Of a stretch of DNA of 24,112 bases, positions 14,379 through 24,112 are shown piece by piece. Position numbers and translations under genes: made by a program. Each line of letters starts with the position of its first letter. The stretch's first letter is position 1. Source of the stretch: JBNKWA01 sp050299555 (lineage in GTDB: Bacteria; Pseudomonadota; Alphaproteobacteria; Rhodobacterales; Rhodobacteraceae); assembly GCA_050299555.1 (NCBI GenBank), contig JBNKWA010000068.1:1-24112 (forward strand), in the 5' to 3' direction. The notes under the pieces were generated by a model. That model had not been told where the DNA came from. It saw only the letters and a list, made by a program, of their open reading frames with translations, and did not search any database.

Positions 14379-15826
14379 TTGACCAGCGTCGCGGCCGCGG
14401 CGACGGCCATGTCGTCGATGCCGAAGAGGTTGATGACCGGGAACGCGCCGATCACCAGCGCCACCGACGAGACGCCCAGCAGCAGCCAGTGGGTCAGCGG
14501 CATGGCGCCGTTCAGGGCCTCGGTCTCTTCGCCGAAATACATGATGTAGACGATCCTGAGATAGTAGAAGGCGCCGATCACCGAGGCGATGACACCGGCC
14601 ACCGCCAGCCAGGTCAACCCGCCTTCGACCGCGGCCCGGAGCACGAAGTACTTACCGAAGAAGCCCACCAGCGGCGGCACCCCGGCAAGGCTGAACATCA
14701 GCACCCCGAGCGCCAGCGCCCGGGTCGGCTCGCGCCGCGAGTAGAGCCCCAGCGCCGAGATGTCGAGGACCGGCGTGCCGTCCTTGAGCATGTTGAGGAT
14801 GAAGGCGAAGACGCCGACATTCATGGTCACGTAGATGGCCATGTAGATCAGCATGGCGCTGGTGCCCTCGGCGGTGCCGGCCGCCAGCCCCATCAGTGCA
14901 AAGCCCATATGGGTGATCGAGGAATAGGCCATCAGCCGCTTGATGTTGCGCTGCCCGATGGCGGCGATGGCGCCGACGAACATCGAGGCCAGCGAAAGGA
15001 ACGCCAGAAGCTGCTGCCAGTCGTGCACGGCGCCGCCGAAGGCATCGTGCAGAAGACGCGCGAACATGCCGGCGGCGGCCATCTTGGGCGCGGTGGCGAA
15101 GAACGCGGTGACCGGGGTCGGTGCGCCCTCGTAGACATCGGGCGTCCACATGTGGAACGGCGCGGCCGAGACCTTGAAGGCGATGCCGGCGCACAGGAAC
15201 GCGAGGCCGATCAGCAGCCCCACCGACAGATCGCCGGCGTGGACCACCTCGGTGATGCCGGCGAAAAGCGTGGTGCCGGCATAGCCGTAGGTGAGCGAGG
15301 CGCCATAGAGCAGGAGCCCGGAGGAAAGCGCGCCGAGGACGAAATACTTCAGCCCCGCCTCGGTGGACCTGATCGAGTCGCGGCGGAAGGCGGCGATGAC
15401 GTAGAGCGCCAGCGACTGCAGCTCCAGCCCCATGTAGAGCACCATGAGGTCGGCGGCCGAGACCATGGTGGTCATACCGATGGCGCTGAGCGCCACCAGC
15501 ACCGGAAACTCGTATTTCATCAGCTTGTTGCGGGCGAGGTATTCGTTCGCCAGCACCAGCACGGCGGCGGCGCCCCAGAGGATCACCACCGAGCAGAACC
15601 GCGAGAAACCGTCGGAGACGAAGCTGCCGCCGAAGGCGGTGCGCGCCCCGGCCGGCTGGAAACCGATCCAGACGCCAAGCACCGTCAGCACCAGCACGGT
15701 CGCCCAGAGCACCAGCCGCGAGACCGCATCCTGGCTGCGGGAATAGGCGCCGAACATCAGCGCCAGCATGGCGAAGACCGCCAGGAGCACCTGGGGCATG
15801 ACCACCGAGAGATCGCTTGCACTCAT
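14375..15826 (-). CDS. nuoN: NADH-quinone oxidoreductase subunit N
   Basis: NuoN is one of the three antiporter-like proton-pumping subunits in the membrane arm of complex I. It is 483 residues with about 14 predicted membrane helices. The proton-channel glutamate is in LYMGLELQSLALY, and the broken-helix lysines are in FKVSAAPFHMWTPD and the TAPKMA segment, the equivalents of the key Glu and Lys residues of E. coli NuoN. A start at ATG 15826 with an AGGCGG ribosome binding site lies 10 bases after the nuoM stop. Its last codons overlap birA by four bases, linking respiration genes to the three that follow. Confidence 0.97.
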   Translation of the reverse strand: MSASDLSVVMPQVLLAVFAMLALMFGAYSRSQDAVSRLVLWATVLVLTVLGVWIGFQPAGARTAFGGSFVSDGFSRFCSVVILWGAAAVLVLANEYLARNKLMKYEFPVLVALSAIGMTTMVSAADLMVLYMGLELQSLALYVIAAFRRDSIRSTEAGLKYFVLGALSSGLLLYGASLTYGYAGTTLFAGITEVVHAGDLSVGLLIGLAFLCAGIAFKVSAAPFHMWTPDVYEGAPTPVTAFFATAPKMAAAGMFARLLHDAFGGAVHDWQQLLAFLSLASMFVGAIAAIGQRNIKRLMAYSSITHMGFALMGLAAGTAEGTSAMLIYMAIYVTMNVGVFAFILNMLKDGTPVLDISALGLYSRREPTRALALGVLMFSLAGVPPLVGFFGKYFVLRAAVEGGLTWLAVAGVIASVIGAFYYLRIVYIMYFGEETEALNGAMPLTHWLLLGVSSVALVIGAFPVINLFGIDDMAVAAAATLVN

Positions 15827-15836
15827 CCGCCTGCCC

Positions 15837-17371
<1,535 letters not shown>

Positions 17372-17372
<1 letters not shown>

Positions 17373-19330
17373 CAGTTCGCCCCCGCCACCAGGACCCAGG
17401 TCAGAAGCAGCGCCAGCCCGATGATCATCGCGAAGGCGTAGTGGAACAGGTAGCCCGACTGCCACCTGACCGCGAGCCGGGTGAAGAACGGCACGATGCC
17501 CATGGCGACGCCGTTGATGGCCCCGTCGATGGTCGCCCCGTCACCCTTCTTCCACAGGAACCGCCCAAGCGCCTTGGCGCTGCGCACGAAGACGACGTCG
17601 TAGATCTCGTCGAAGTACCACTTGTTGAGCAGGAACCGGTACAGCACCGGCTGCGACTCGGCCAGCCGGACCGGCACCGTGGGATCGACGATGTAGAACC
17701 AGTAGGCAAGGCCGAGGCCGATCACCATGGCGAAGAAGGGCGACGCCTTGACCCAGGCCGGCACCTCGTGGATCGCGTGCAGGATCTCGTTCTCGGGGCC
17801 GTTGAAGATCGCGTGGCCGAAGAACTCGTGCGCTCCCTCGCCGACGAACGATCCGTACCAGACCATGCCGGCCAGGACCGAGCCGACGGCCAGCACCATC
17901 AGCGGGATCGTCATCACCCGGGGGCTTTCATGCGCCCCCTCGTAGTGGTGCTTGTCGCGCGGCTCACCGAAGAAGGTCATGAAGATCAGCCGCCAGGAAT
18001 AGAAGCTGGTCATCAGCGCCGCCACCACCAGAAGCCAGAAGGCGGGCGTGGCATGGCCGGCATAGACGCCCTCGATGATCGCGTCCTTCGACAGGAACCC
18101 GGCAAAGCCGATATGAGTCAGCGGGATGCCGACGCCGGTGATCGCCAGCGTGCCGATGAGCATGGTCCAGAAGGTGACCGGGATCTTGTCCTTCAGCCCG
18201 CCATAGTGGCGCATGTCCTGCTCGTGATGCATCGCGTGGATGACCGAGCCGGCGCCGAGGAACAGCATCGCCTTGAACGCGGCGTGGGTGAACAGGTGGA
18301 ACATCGCCGCCTGGTAGAAGCCGACGCCGGCGGCGGTGAACATGTAGCCGAGCTGCGAGCAGGTGGAGTAGGCGATCACCCGCTTAATGTCGTTCTGCAC
18401 CAGGCCCACGGTCGCCGCGAAGAAGGCCGTGAAGGCGCCGATCAGGGTGACGAAGGCCAGCGTGCCCGGCGCGTATTCCATCAGCGGCGACATGCGGCAG
18501 ACCAGGAACACGCCGGCGGTGACCATGGTGGCGGCGTGGATCAGCGCCGAGACCGGGGTCGGGCCCTCCATCGCGTCGGGCAGCCAGGTGTGCAGGAACA
18601 GCTGCGCCGACTTGCCCATGGCGCCGATGAACAGGAGCAGCGCCAGCGTCTCGGCGGCGTTCACCTCCATCCCGATGAAGCTGAACTGGGTCTGGGCCAG
18701 CTCGGACGCCTTCTCGAACACCACGTCGAACTGGATCGAGTCGGTCAGATAGAACAGCCCGAAGATGCCGAGCGCGAAGCCGAAGTCGCCGACGCGGTTG
18801 ACGATGAACGCCTTGATCGCGGCGGCATTGGCCGAGGGCTTGCGGTAGTAGAAGCCGATCAGAAGGTACGAGGCGACGCCCACGCCCTCCCAGCCGAAGA
18901 ACATCTGCAGCAGGTTGTCCGACGAGACCAGCGACAGCATGGCGAAGGTGAAGAACGACAGGAAGGCGAAGAAGCGCGGCTTGTAGACCTCTTTCTCCTT
19001 CCAGTTCACGTCATGGTCCATGTAGCCGAGGCTGTAGAGGTGGACCAGCGACGAGACCGTCGTGACGACCACGAACATGACCACGCTGAGCGTATCGACC
19101 CGGATCGACCAGTCGACACTCATCGAGCCGGAATCGACGAAGCGCATGATCTGGATCGCGTGCGCCTCCTCCTCGCCGCTGTGGCCGAGAAAGACGATCC
19201 ACGACAAGAGCGCGGCAAGGAACAGCAGCGACGTGGCGGTGATGATCGCCGCCTGCTCGCCGATCAGCCGCCAGCCGAAGCCGCAGATGACCGCGCCGAC
19301 AAGGGGGGCGAAGAGGATTATGGTTTCCAA
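17372..19330 (-). CDS. nuoL: NADH-quinone oxidoreductase subunit L
   Basis: NuoL is the distal proton-pumping subunit of complex I and carries the long lateral helix. It is 652 residues, normal for the family. Key residues are visible in FFGWEGVGVASYLLIGFYY (channel Glu), GAMGKSAQLFLHTWLPDAM (Lys), and ALIHAATMVTAGVFL (His). The C-terminal part contains the lateral helix and a last membrane anchor. The start appears to be TTG at 19330: family members begin METIILFAPL at this codon, no ATG is near, and AAGGGG lies 10 bases upstream inside the end of nuoK. It is separated from nuoK by 6 bases. Confidence 0.97.
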
Positions 19331-19336
19331 GGCGCG

Positions 19337-19642
19337 TTACCCCTTCATCACGTTCACGTCCTCAACCGCGATGGTGCCGCGGTTGCGGAAGAAGCAGACC
19401 AGGATCGCCAGCCCGATGGCGGCCTCGGCGGCGGCCACGGTCAGCACGAAGAGCGTGAAGACCTGACCCACCAGATCGCCCAGATGCGCCGAGAAGGCGA
19501 CCAGGTTGATGTTGACCGCCAGCAGCATCAGTTCCACCGACATCAGGATGACGATGACGTTCTTGCGGTTCAGGAAGATGCCGAAGATGCCGATGACGAA
19601 GAGCATCGCGGCAACGGTCAGGTAGTGTTCGACGCTGATCAT
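19337..19642 (-). CDS. nuoK: NADH-quinone oxidoreductase subunit K
   Basis: NuoK is a small membrane subunit of complex I with three helices. The 101-residue length is standard. Glu37 in ILMSVELMLLAVNINLVAF and Glu73 in TVAAAEAAIGLAI are the two buried glutamates essential for proton transfer (Glu36 and Glu72 in E. coli). The start is ATG 19642 with a GAGGGA ribosome binding site; an in-frame GTG four codons upstream is less likely because the family begins MISVEHYL. The unknown gene upstream ends 8 bases before this start. Confidence 0.97.
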   Translation of the reverse strand: MISVEHYLTVAAMLFVIGIFGIFLNRKNVIVILMSVELMLLAVNINLVAFSAHLGDLVGQVFTLFVLTVAAAEAAIGLAILVCFFRNRGTIAVEDVNVMKG

Positions 19643-19650
19643 GGCTTCCC

Positions 19651-20088
19651 TCACATCCCGCAGGCGAAGGCTGCGAGCCCGCCCTCGACGGTTCCCGGTT
19701 CGATGGCGCGCGGGCCGGTCTGGCCCACCGAGGCGACCGCGGCGGTCATGGCGCCAAGGGTGTTGCCCTCGCCCAGCCAGCGCCAGGTCCCGTGGGCGCA
19801 GTCATAGGTGCGGCTGAGATAGGTGACGCCGCCGTCCGGCGCCTCGCGGCGCGCCACCAGGTCGGCCCAGGGCTTGCCGCCGACCTTGTAGACCGAGACC
19901 AGGCTGTAGGCGCTGCCATCGGTCGCGGGCAAGGCGATCTCGACCTTGGGGCCGCCGCGCCAGATCTTGTCGGCGTTGTAGACCTTGACCGGGACCGCTG
20001 CCGGCCGCGGCTGCGGAGTCTCGGCCGCCCACAGAGACGAGGCCAATAGCAGCGCCACGACGCAGAAGACGATGGGTACCGGGCTCAT
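19651..20088 (-). CDS. Exported protein of unknown function between nuoJ and nuoK
   Basis: The 145-residue protein has a clear signal peptide (MSPVPIVFCVVALLLASS, cut near WAAETPQ) and no other membrane helix, so it should be periplasmic. The mature part is mixed in character and has two cysteines, in RTYDCAHGTWRW and near the end in AAFACGM, which could form a disulfide. No domain is recognised. Its ATG at 20088 overlaps the nuoJ stop (ATGA), and nuoK starts 8 bases after its end, so it is translated with complex I genes. Unidentified reading frames at such places are known in the nqo/nuo clusters of Paracoccus and Rhodobacter, so it is likely an established but unexplained member of the operon. 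A role in complex I assembly is a guess only. Confidence 0.85.
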   Translation of the reverse strand: MSPVPIVFCVVALLLASSLWAAETPQPRPAAVPVKVYNADKIWRGGPKVEIALPATDGSAYSLVSVYKVGGKPWADLVARREAPDGGVTYLSRTYDCAHGTWRWLGEGNTLGAMTAAVASVGQTGPRAIEPGTVEGGLAAFACGM

Positions 20089-20699
20089 ATCCCCTGCCCC
20101 GGCTTGACGTCCACCAGCTCCACGGCGCTGGCCGGATCGCGGTACATCTGCGCCAGCACGTCCTGGCGCTTGACGTGTTCGCGGTGGCGCAGGGTCAGCA
20201 CGATGGCGCCGATCATGGCCACCAGCAGGATCAGCCCCGCCGCCTGGAACAGGAACACGTACTTGGTGTAGATCAGCTCGCCCAGGGCCGCGGTGTTCTG
20301 CAACTCGGCCGGCGCCGGTGCCACCGCGCCCCGCAGCCCCTCGGCCATGTCCGAGCTCTGCCAGGCACCGACGGCAAAGCCGAGCTCGACGATGATCACC
20401 ACCCCGATCAGAAGCCCGATGGGGGTGAACTTGTTCAGCTCGCCCCGCAGCTCGGCGAAATCGACGTCGAGCATCATCACCACGAACAGGAACAGCACCG
20501 CCACCGCGCCGACATAGACGATGACCAGCAGCATGGCGACGAACTCCGCCCCCATCAGCACGAACAGCCCGGCGGCCGAGATGAAGGTCAGGATCAGCCA
20601 CAGGACCGAGTGCACCGGGTTCTTCGACAGCACCACGAGCAGGCCGGAGACCAGCGCGACGATGGCGAAGAGGTAGAAGGCGAAGATGGCGAAACCCAT
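20085..20699 (-). CDS. nuoJ: NADH-quinone oxidoreductase subunit J
   Basis: NuoJ is a membrane subunit of complex I next to the quinone module. It is 204 residues with five membrane helices. The conserved third helix, VMLLVIVYVGAVAVLFLFVV in the family (here AMLLVIVYVGAVAVLF), holds the pi-bulge and tyrosine that change shape during turnover. An extra loop rich in Ala and Glu (about 115-138) separates helices 4 and 5, as in other alphaproteobacteria. The ATG 20699 has a GGGGAT ribosome binding site and follows nuoI by nine bases. The stop overlaps the unknown exported gene by four bases. Confidence 0.96.
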   Translation of the reverse strand: MGFAIFAFYLFAIVALVSGLLVVLSKNPVHSVLWLILTFISAAGLFVLMGAEFVAMLLVIVYVGAVAVLFLFVVMMLDVDFAELRGELNKFTPIGLLIGVVIIVELGFAVGAWQSSDMAEGLRGAVAPAPAELQNTAALGELIYTKYVFLFQAAGLILLVAMIGAIVLTLRHREHVKRQDVLAQMYRDPASAVELVDVKPGQGI

Positions 20700-20708
20700 G
20701 GCGATCCC

Positions 20709-21203
20709 CTAGCGGTACGGCGCGTCGAGTTCGAGGTTGCGGGCGATCTCCGCTTCCCAGCGGTCGCCGTTGGCCAGGAGCTTGGCCTTGTCGTAGAACA
20801 GCTCCTCGCGCGTCTCGGTCGAGAATTCGAAGTTCGGTCCCTCGACGATGGCATCCACCGGGCAGGCCTCCTGGCAGAAGCCGCAATAGATGCACTTGGT
20901 CATGTCGATGTCATAGCGGGTGGTGCGGCGGCTGCCGTCGTCGCGCGGCTCGGCGTCGATGGTGATCGCCTGCGCCGGGCAGATCGCCTCGCACAGCTTG
21001 CAGGCGATGCAGCGCTCCTCGCCGCTGGGGTAGCGGCGCAGCGCGTGCTCACCCCGGAAGCGCGGGCTGAGCGGCCCCTTCTCGTGCGGGTAGTTGACCG
21101 TCGCCTTGGGGCGGAAGAAGTACTTCATCCCCAGCTTGAAGCCGCCGATGAAGTCGGCAAGCAGGAAGTAGCGGGTGGCCCTGGTCCAGTCGATCTGCGT
21201 CAT
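20709..21203 (-). CDS. nuoI: NADH-quinone oxidoreductase subunit I
   Basis: NuoI is the iron-sulfur protein of complex I that carries electrons through clusters N6a and N6b to the quinone site. The 164-residue protein has two complete 4Fe-4S motifs, CIACKLCEAICP (about 65-76) and CIYCGFCQEACP (about 104-115). The amphipathic N-terminus (TRATRYFLLADFIGGFKLG) lies on the membrane. The ATG 21203 overlaps the stop of the preceding unknown gene by one base (TGATG) and has an AGGGA ribosome site inside that gene. Confidence 0.97.
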   Translation of the reverse strand: MTQIDWTRATRYFLLADFIGGFKLGMKYFFRPKATVNYPHEKGPLSPRFRGEHALRRYPSGEERCIACKLCEAICPAQAITIDAEPRDDGSRRTTRYDIDMTKCIYCGFCQEACPVDAIVEGPNFEFSTETREELFYDKAKLLANGDRWEAEIARNLELDAPYR

Positions 21204-21667
21204 CAGCAGGTCCCTTCGAGAATGTAGGCCGCGGCGTTCTGCACGAAGCGGTCGAGCGTGGTCACCCGCTCGGCGATCCGGGGCGGCGCGCCATCGGGCA
21301 GGGCCACGTACTCGGCCCAGATGCTTTTGGCGTCGCCGGCGATCTCGTCGTTGAAGATGCAGTCGCCATTGTCGAGCCGGTTGGTCAGGCCGTCGCCGAT
21401 GATGCTGAGCACGGTCAGCATGGCGAAGCTTTCCATCCCGGCATCGTGGAAGTCGCGCACATAGCCCGGGTAGAGGTTGAACAGCGCCTCCTGAGCGGCC
21501 TCGACCGTGCAGTCGCCGGTGCCGAAGGTGGCGGCGGCACAGGCGTCGATCGCCGACATGTCGGGCTCGGACATGTCCGGCTCGGGAATCTCCGGCGCCG
21601 CCGCATCCTGGGCATGCGCCGGGGCGGCGGCCAGCATCAGGGCGAGGGCTGTCGCCATGGCCCGCAT
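21203..21667 (-). CDS. Exported four-cysteine protein of unknown function between nuoH and nuoI
   Basis: The 154-residue protein has a signal peptide (MRAMATALALMLAAAPAHA, cut before QDAAAP) and no further membrane segment, so it should act in the periplasm. An acidic Pro/Glu/Asp linker with a repeated PDMSEPDMS follows. The mature part has four cysteines, in DACAAATF, GTGDCTVE, NGDCIFND and the final EGTC, likely forming two disulfides. No known domain is recognised. Start: ATG 21667 overlaps the nuoH stop by one base, and ATG 21658 is possible. It also overlaps nuoI by one base, so it is tightly coupled to both. As with the other unknown gene of this operon, relatives in Rhodobacter and Paracoccus carry unidentified frames inside their complex I clusters. 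Confidence 0.85.
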   Translation of the reverse strand: MRAMATALALMLAAAPAHAQDAAAPEIPEPDMSEPDMSAIDACAAATFGTGDCTVEAAQEALFNLYPGYVRDFHDAGMESFAMLTVLSIIGDGLTNRLDNGDCIFNDEIAGDAKSIWAEYVALPDGAPPRIAERVTTLDRFVQNAAAYILEGTC

Positions 21668-22695
21668 CAGCCCCCCACTGCCCAGCGGGCGTAGCCCGGG
21701 ACGCCGAACTGCGCGAAGGCGGCCACGATCGCCACCCAGCCGAGGCTCATCGGCAGGAACACCTTCCAGCCGATCCGCATCAGCTGGTCATAGCGGTAGC
21801 GCGGCACGATCGCCTTCACCATGGCGAAGATGAAGAAGAAGAAGCCCATCTTGAGCACCATCCACAGCACGCCGTCGGGCAGGCCGGGGATGGGCGAGAG
21901 CCAGCCGCCGAAGAACAGGATGGTGATCAGCGCGCACATCAGCGTCACCGCCATCAGCTCGCCGATCATGAACAGCAGGAACGGTGTCGAGGAGTATTCC
22001 ACCTGATAACCGGCCACCAGCTCGGCCTCGGCCTCGGGCAGATCGAACGGCGGTCGGTTGGTCTCGGCCAGCGCCGAGATGAAGAACAGCACCACCATGG
22101 GCAGGTGCGGCAGCCAGTACCACGAGAACAGCCCGTAGCGGCCGTCCTGGGCCATGACGATGGCCGACAGGTTCAGCGACCCGGTCGAGATCAGCACGCC
22201 GACGATGATGAAGCCGATGGAGACCTCGTAGGAGATCATCTGCGCGGCCGACCGCAGCGAACCCAGGAACGGGTATTTCGAGTTCGACGCCCAGCCGCCC
22301 ATGATGACGCCATAGACCTCGAGCGAGGAGATGGCGAAGATGTAAAGGATACCGACATTGAGGTTGGAGACCACCCAGCCATCGGAAAACGGGATTACCG
22401 CCCAGGCGATCACCGCCAGCACGAAGCTGATCATCGGGGCGATGAAGAACACCACCTTGTCGGCGCCGGCGGGCACCACGACTTCCTTGACGATGTATTT
22501 CAGGAAGTCGGCGAAGCTTTGCAAAAGCCCGAAGGCGCCGACCACATTGGGCCCTTTGCGCATCTGCACCGCCGCCCAGATCTTGCGGTCGGCATACATC
22601 AGGAAGGCAAGCGCCACCAGGATGCAGACCGTGACCAGCAGGCACTGGCCGAGGATCAACAGGAACAGCCCGAAGCCGGTGTCGAAATAGCCCAT
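21667..22695 (-). CDS. nuoH: NADH-quinone oxidoreductase subunit H
   Basis: NuoH is the membrane subunit that forms much of the quinone channel and joins the two arms of complex I. It is 342 residues with about eight membrane helices. The conserved quinone-site loop ALAETNRPPFDLPEAEAELV contains the functionally critical Glu and Asp residues. Also typical are DRKIWAAVQMRKGPNVVG (about 31-48) and the SLRSAAQMISYEV segment. The ATG 22695 is three bases after the nuoG stop, with GGAG lying inside the end of nuoG. Confidence 0.97.
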   Translation of the reverse strand: MGYFDTGFGLFLLILGQCLLVTVCILVALAFLMYADRKIWAAVQMRKGPNVVGAFGLLQSFADFLKYIVKEVVVPAGADKVVFFIAPMISFVLAVIAWAVIPFSDGWVVSNLNVGILYIFAISSLEVYGVIMGGWASNSKYPFLGSLRSAAQMISYEVSIGFIIVGVLISTGSLNLSAIVMAQDGRYGLFSWYWLPHLPMVVLFFISALAETNRPPFDLPEAEAELVAGYQVEYSSTPFLLFMIGELMAVTLMCALITILFFGGWLSPIPGLPDGVLWMVLKMGFFFFIFAMVKAIVPRYRYDQLMRIGWKVFLPMSLGWVAIVAAFAQFGVPGYARWAVGG

Positions 22696-22698
22696 CCC

Positions 22699-24112
22699 TT
22701 ACTCCGCCGCCATCGCGGTCTTCTGCCGTTCCGCCGCCAGCCGGGCGAGTTCCGCCATGGTCTGGCTGGCACGTGTTATCGGGTTCGTCTGATAATGCTG
22801 CGCCACAGCAGAGACAAACGGTTTGTCTTCCATGGCGCCGGAATCGCCCGCCTGCGGCCCGGAAGCCGCGTTATCGGGCACCTCGTCGATCATGCCGAGA
22901 TGCGGCACCGCCGCGAACATCGCCGCGCGCAGCTCGGCTAGGCTGTTGAAGGGCAGCGTCTTGCCCAGCTCGGCCGACAGCGCCCTGAGGATCGCCCAGT
23001 TCTCCTTGGCCTCGCCCGGCGGGAAGCCGGCGCGGTTGGCAAGCTGCGGCCGCCCCTCGGTATTGACGAAGATGCCCGCCTCCTCGGTCCAGGCGGCGGC
23101 GGGCAGGATCACGTCGGCGCGGTGGGCGCCGCGGTCGCCGTGGCTGCCCTGGTAGATGACGAAGGCGCCGGCGGGCAGGTCGATCTCGTCGGCGCCGAGA
23201 TTGTAGACCACCTCGACCCCGTCCAGCGCCGCGGAAAGGCCGCCCTCGGTGACAAAGCCCAGGTCCATGCCGCCGACCCGCGCGGCGGCGGTGTGCAGGA
23301 TCAGCAGCCCCGAGCCGGTCTTGTCGGCCAGCGCCCGGGCGGCGGCCAGGACCGCCGCGCCGTCGCCGCCGGTCAGCGCGCCCTGCCCGACGATCACCAG
23401 CGACGGGATCGGCCCCACCAGCCCGGCATCGCGGTCGACCAGCGCCTTCAGCGCGGCGCGGTCGCTACCCAGGTGCAGCACGTCATAGGTCAGGTCCGAG
23501 GCCGGCCCGACGCGCTCGATGGTGGCGCCGCGGCTCCAGGCCTTGCGGATGCGCGCGTTCAGCACCGGTGCCTCGGCCCGCGGATCGGTGCCGATCAGGA
23601 AGATGTGCTCGGCCGCGTCGATGTCGGCGATGGTCGCGGTGCCGGCATAGCCGGCGCGGTCACCGGCCGGCAGCGCGGCGCCGTCCACCCGGCACTCGGT
23701 CCTGTCGCCGAAGCTGTCGGCCAGCATCTTGGCGGCGAACATGGTCTCGCAGCTCACCAGATCGCCGGCCAGCAGCGCCGCAGGCTTGCCGTGCGCCTTC
23801 GCCTTGATCTCGGCAAAGGCCTCGCCCCAGGTGGCCGGCTGCAGCTTGCCGCCGCGCCGCACATAGGGCCGGTCCAGCCGCTGCCGGCGCAGCCCGTCCC
23901 AGATGAAGCGGCTGCGGTCGGCCAGCCATTCCTCGTTCACGCCGTCATGGTTGCGCGGCAGGATGCGCATCACCTCGCGGCCCTTGGTGTCGACCCGGAT
24001 GTTCGATCCCAGCGCGTCGATGACGTCGATGGTCTCGGTCTTGGTCAACTCCCACGGGCGGGCGGTGAAGGCATAGGGCTTGGAGGTCAGCGCCCCCACC
24101 GGGCAGAGGTCG
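22699..24112 (-). CDS. nuoG: NADH-quinone oxidoreductase subunit G, C-terminal part (5' end outside window)
   Basis: NuoG is the large iron-sulfur subunit of the peripheral arm of complex I. About 470 residues are visible; the N-terminal part with most of the cluster cysteines lies beyond the window edge. The first residues in the window read DLCPVGALTSKPYAF, the end of the second ferredoxin-like region, with the last cluster cysteine. The remainder is the molybdopterin-oxidoreductase-like fold (for example FIWDGLRRQRLDRPYVRRGG and GAHRADVILPAAAWTEEAG), which in complex I binds no molybdenum. The reading frame remains open to the edge, so the gene is cut by the window and not broken. nuoH follows three bases after its stop. 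Confidence 0.95.
   Translation of the reverse strand, partial: DLCPVGALTSKPYAFTARPWELTKTETIDVIDALGSNIRVDTKGREVMRILPRNHDGVNEEWLADRSRFIWDGLRRQRLDRPYVRRGGKLQPATWGEAFAEIKAKAHGKPAALLAGDLVSCETMFAAKMLADSFGDRTECRVDGAALPAGDRAGYAGTATIADIDAAEHIFLIGTDPRAEAPVLNARIRKAWSRGATIERVGPASDLTYDVLHLGSDRAALKALVDRDAGLVGPIPSLVIVGQGALTGGDGAAVLAAARALADKTGSGLLILHTAAARVGGMDLGFVTEGGLSAALDGVEVVYNLGADEIDLPAGAFVIYQGSHGDRGAHRADVILPAAAWTEEAGIFVNTEGRPQLANRAGFPPGEAKENWAILRALSAELGKTLPFNSLAELRAAMFAAVPHLGMIDEVPDNAASGPQAGDSGAMEDKPFVSAVAQHYQTNPITRASQTMAELARLAAERQKTAMAAE

Noticed and set aside
17441..19807. A 788-codon open frame on the plus strand opposite nuoL and nuoK
   Set aside because: It is very rich in His, Arg, Glu and Gln with no recognisable domain and lies opposite well-supported complex I genes; typical of the antisense frame of high-GC genes. 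The same holds for the long plus-strand frames at 11348-12856, 14489-15961 and 15768-17441.

Overview
The window is chromosomal DNA of very high GC content from an alphaproteobacterium, most likely the family Rhodobacteraceae. The basis is its NADH dehydrogenase (complex I, nuo) gene cluster interrupted by two short signal-peptide reading frames, the nuoN-birA-coaX-RNase J arrangement, a VPLPA-CTERM type sorting tail, and a TTAA-N7-TTAA (CtrA-type) motif. The genus cannot be decided from the sequence alone.

Left part (1-9157). A GC-rich stretch without a gene begins with a run of 15 C. It is followed by a minus-strand pair: a ParA/MinD-type ATPase and a lipoprotein with an LppM-like start. 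Divergent from these are a glutathione S-transferase and peptide chain release factor 3 (prfC). Convergent with prfC is an exported VPLPA-CTERM protein. Divergent from that is a two-gene chemoreceptor: a soluble Aer-like PAS protein overlaps a membrane-anchored methyl-accepting protein that has no periplasmic sensor, as in the bipartite CetB/CetA energy-taxis receptors. A 692-base gap filled with imperfect direct repeats follows. Next comes a minus-strand pair, fpr (ferredoxin-NADP reductase) then osmC (peroxiredoxin), both plausibly linked to redox stress.

Middle (9158-11164). A DEAD-box RNA helicase has a normal core and a tail of about 240 residues made of low-complexity repeats. Its mRNA leader can fold into a strong hairpin. 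It converges on the end of the long minus-strand operon.

Right part (11165-24112). All genes lie on the minus strand and are tightly packed, often with stop and start codons overlapping. In transcription order they are nuoG (5' end outside the window), nuoH, an exported unknown protein, nuoI, nuoJ, a second exported unknown protein, nuoK, nuoL, nuoM, nuoN, birA, coaX and RNase J. The nuo genes supply the membrane arm, the NuoI iron-sulfur subunit and part of the NuoG electron-input subunit of proton-pumping NADH:quinone oxidoreductase. The last three genes join biotin attachment, the first step of coenzyme A synthesis and RNA turnover to the same transcription unit. Three genes of this operon (nuoL, birA, coaX) appear to start with TTG.

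I see no phage, insertion sequence, CRISPR array or complete RNA gene. The parts most worth a second look are the split chemoreceptor with its CtrA-like site, the repeat-filled gap beside osmC, and the two conserved-looking unknown periplasmic proteins inside the complex I operon.
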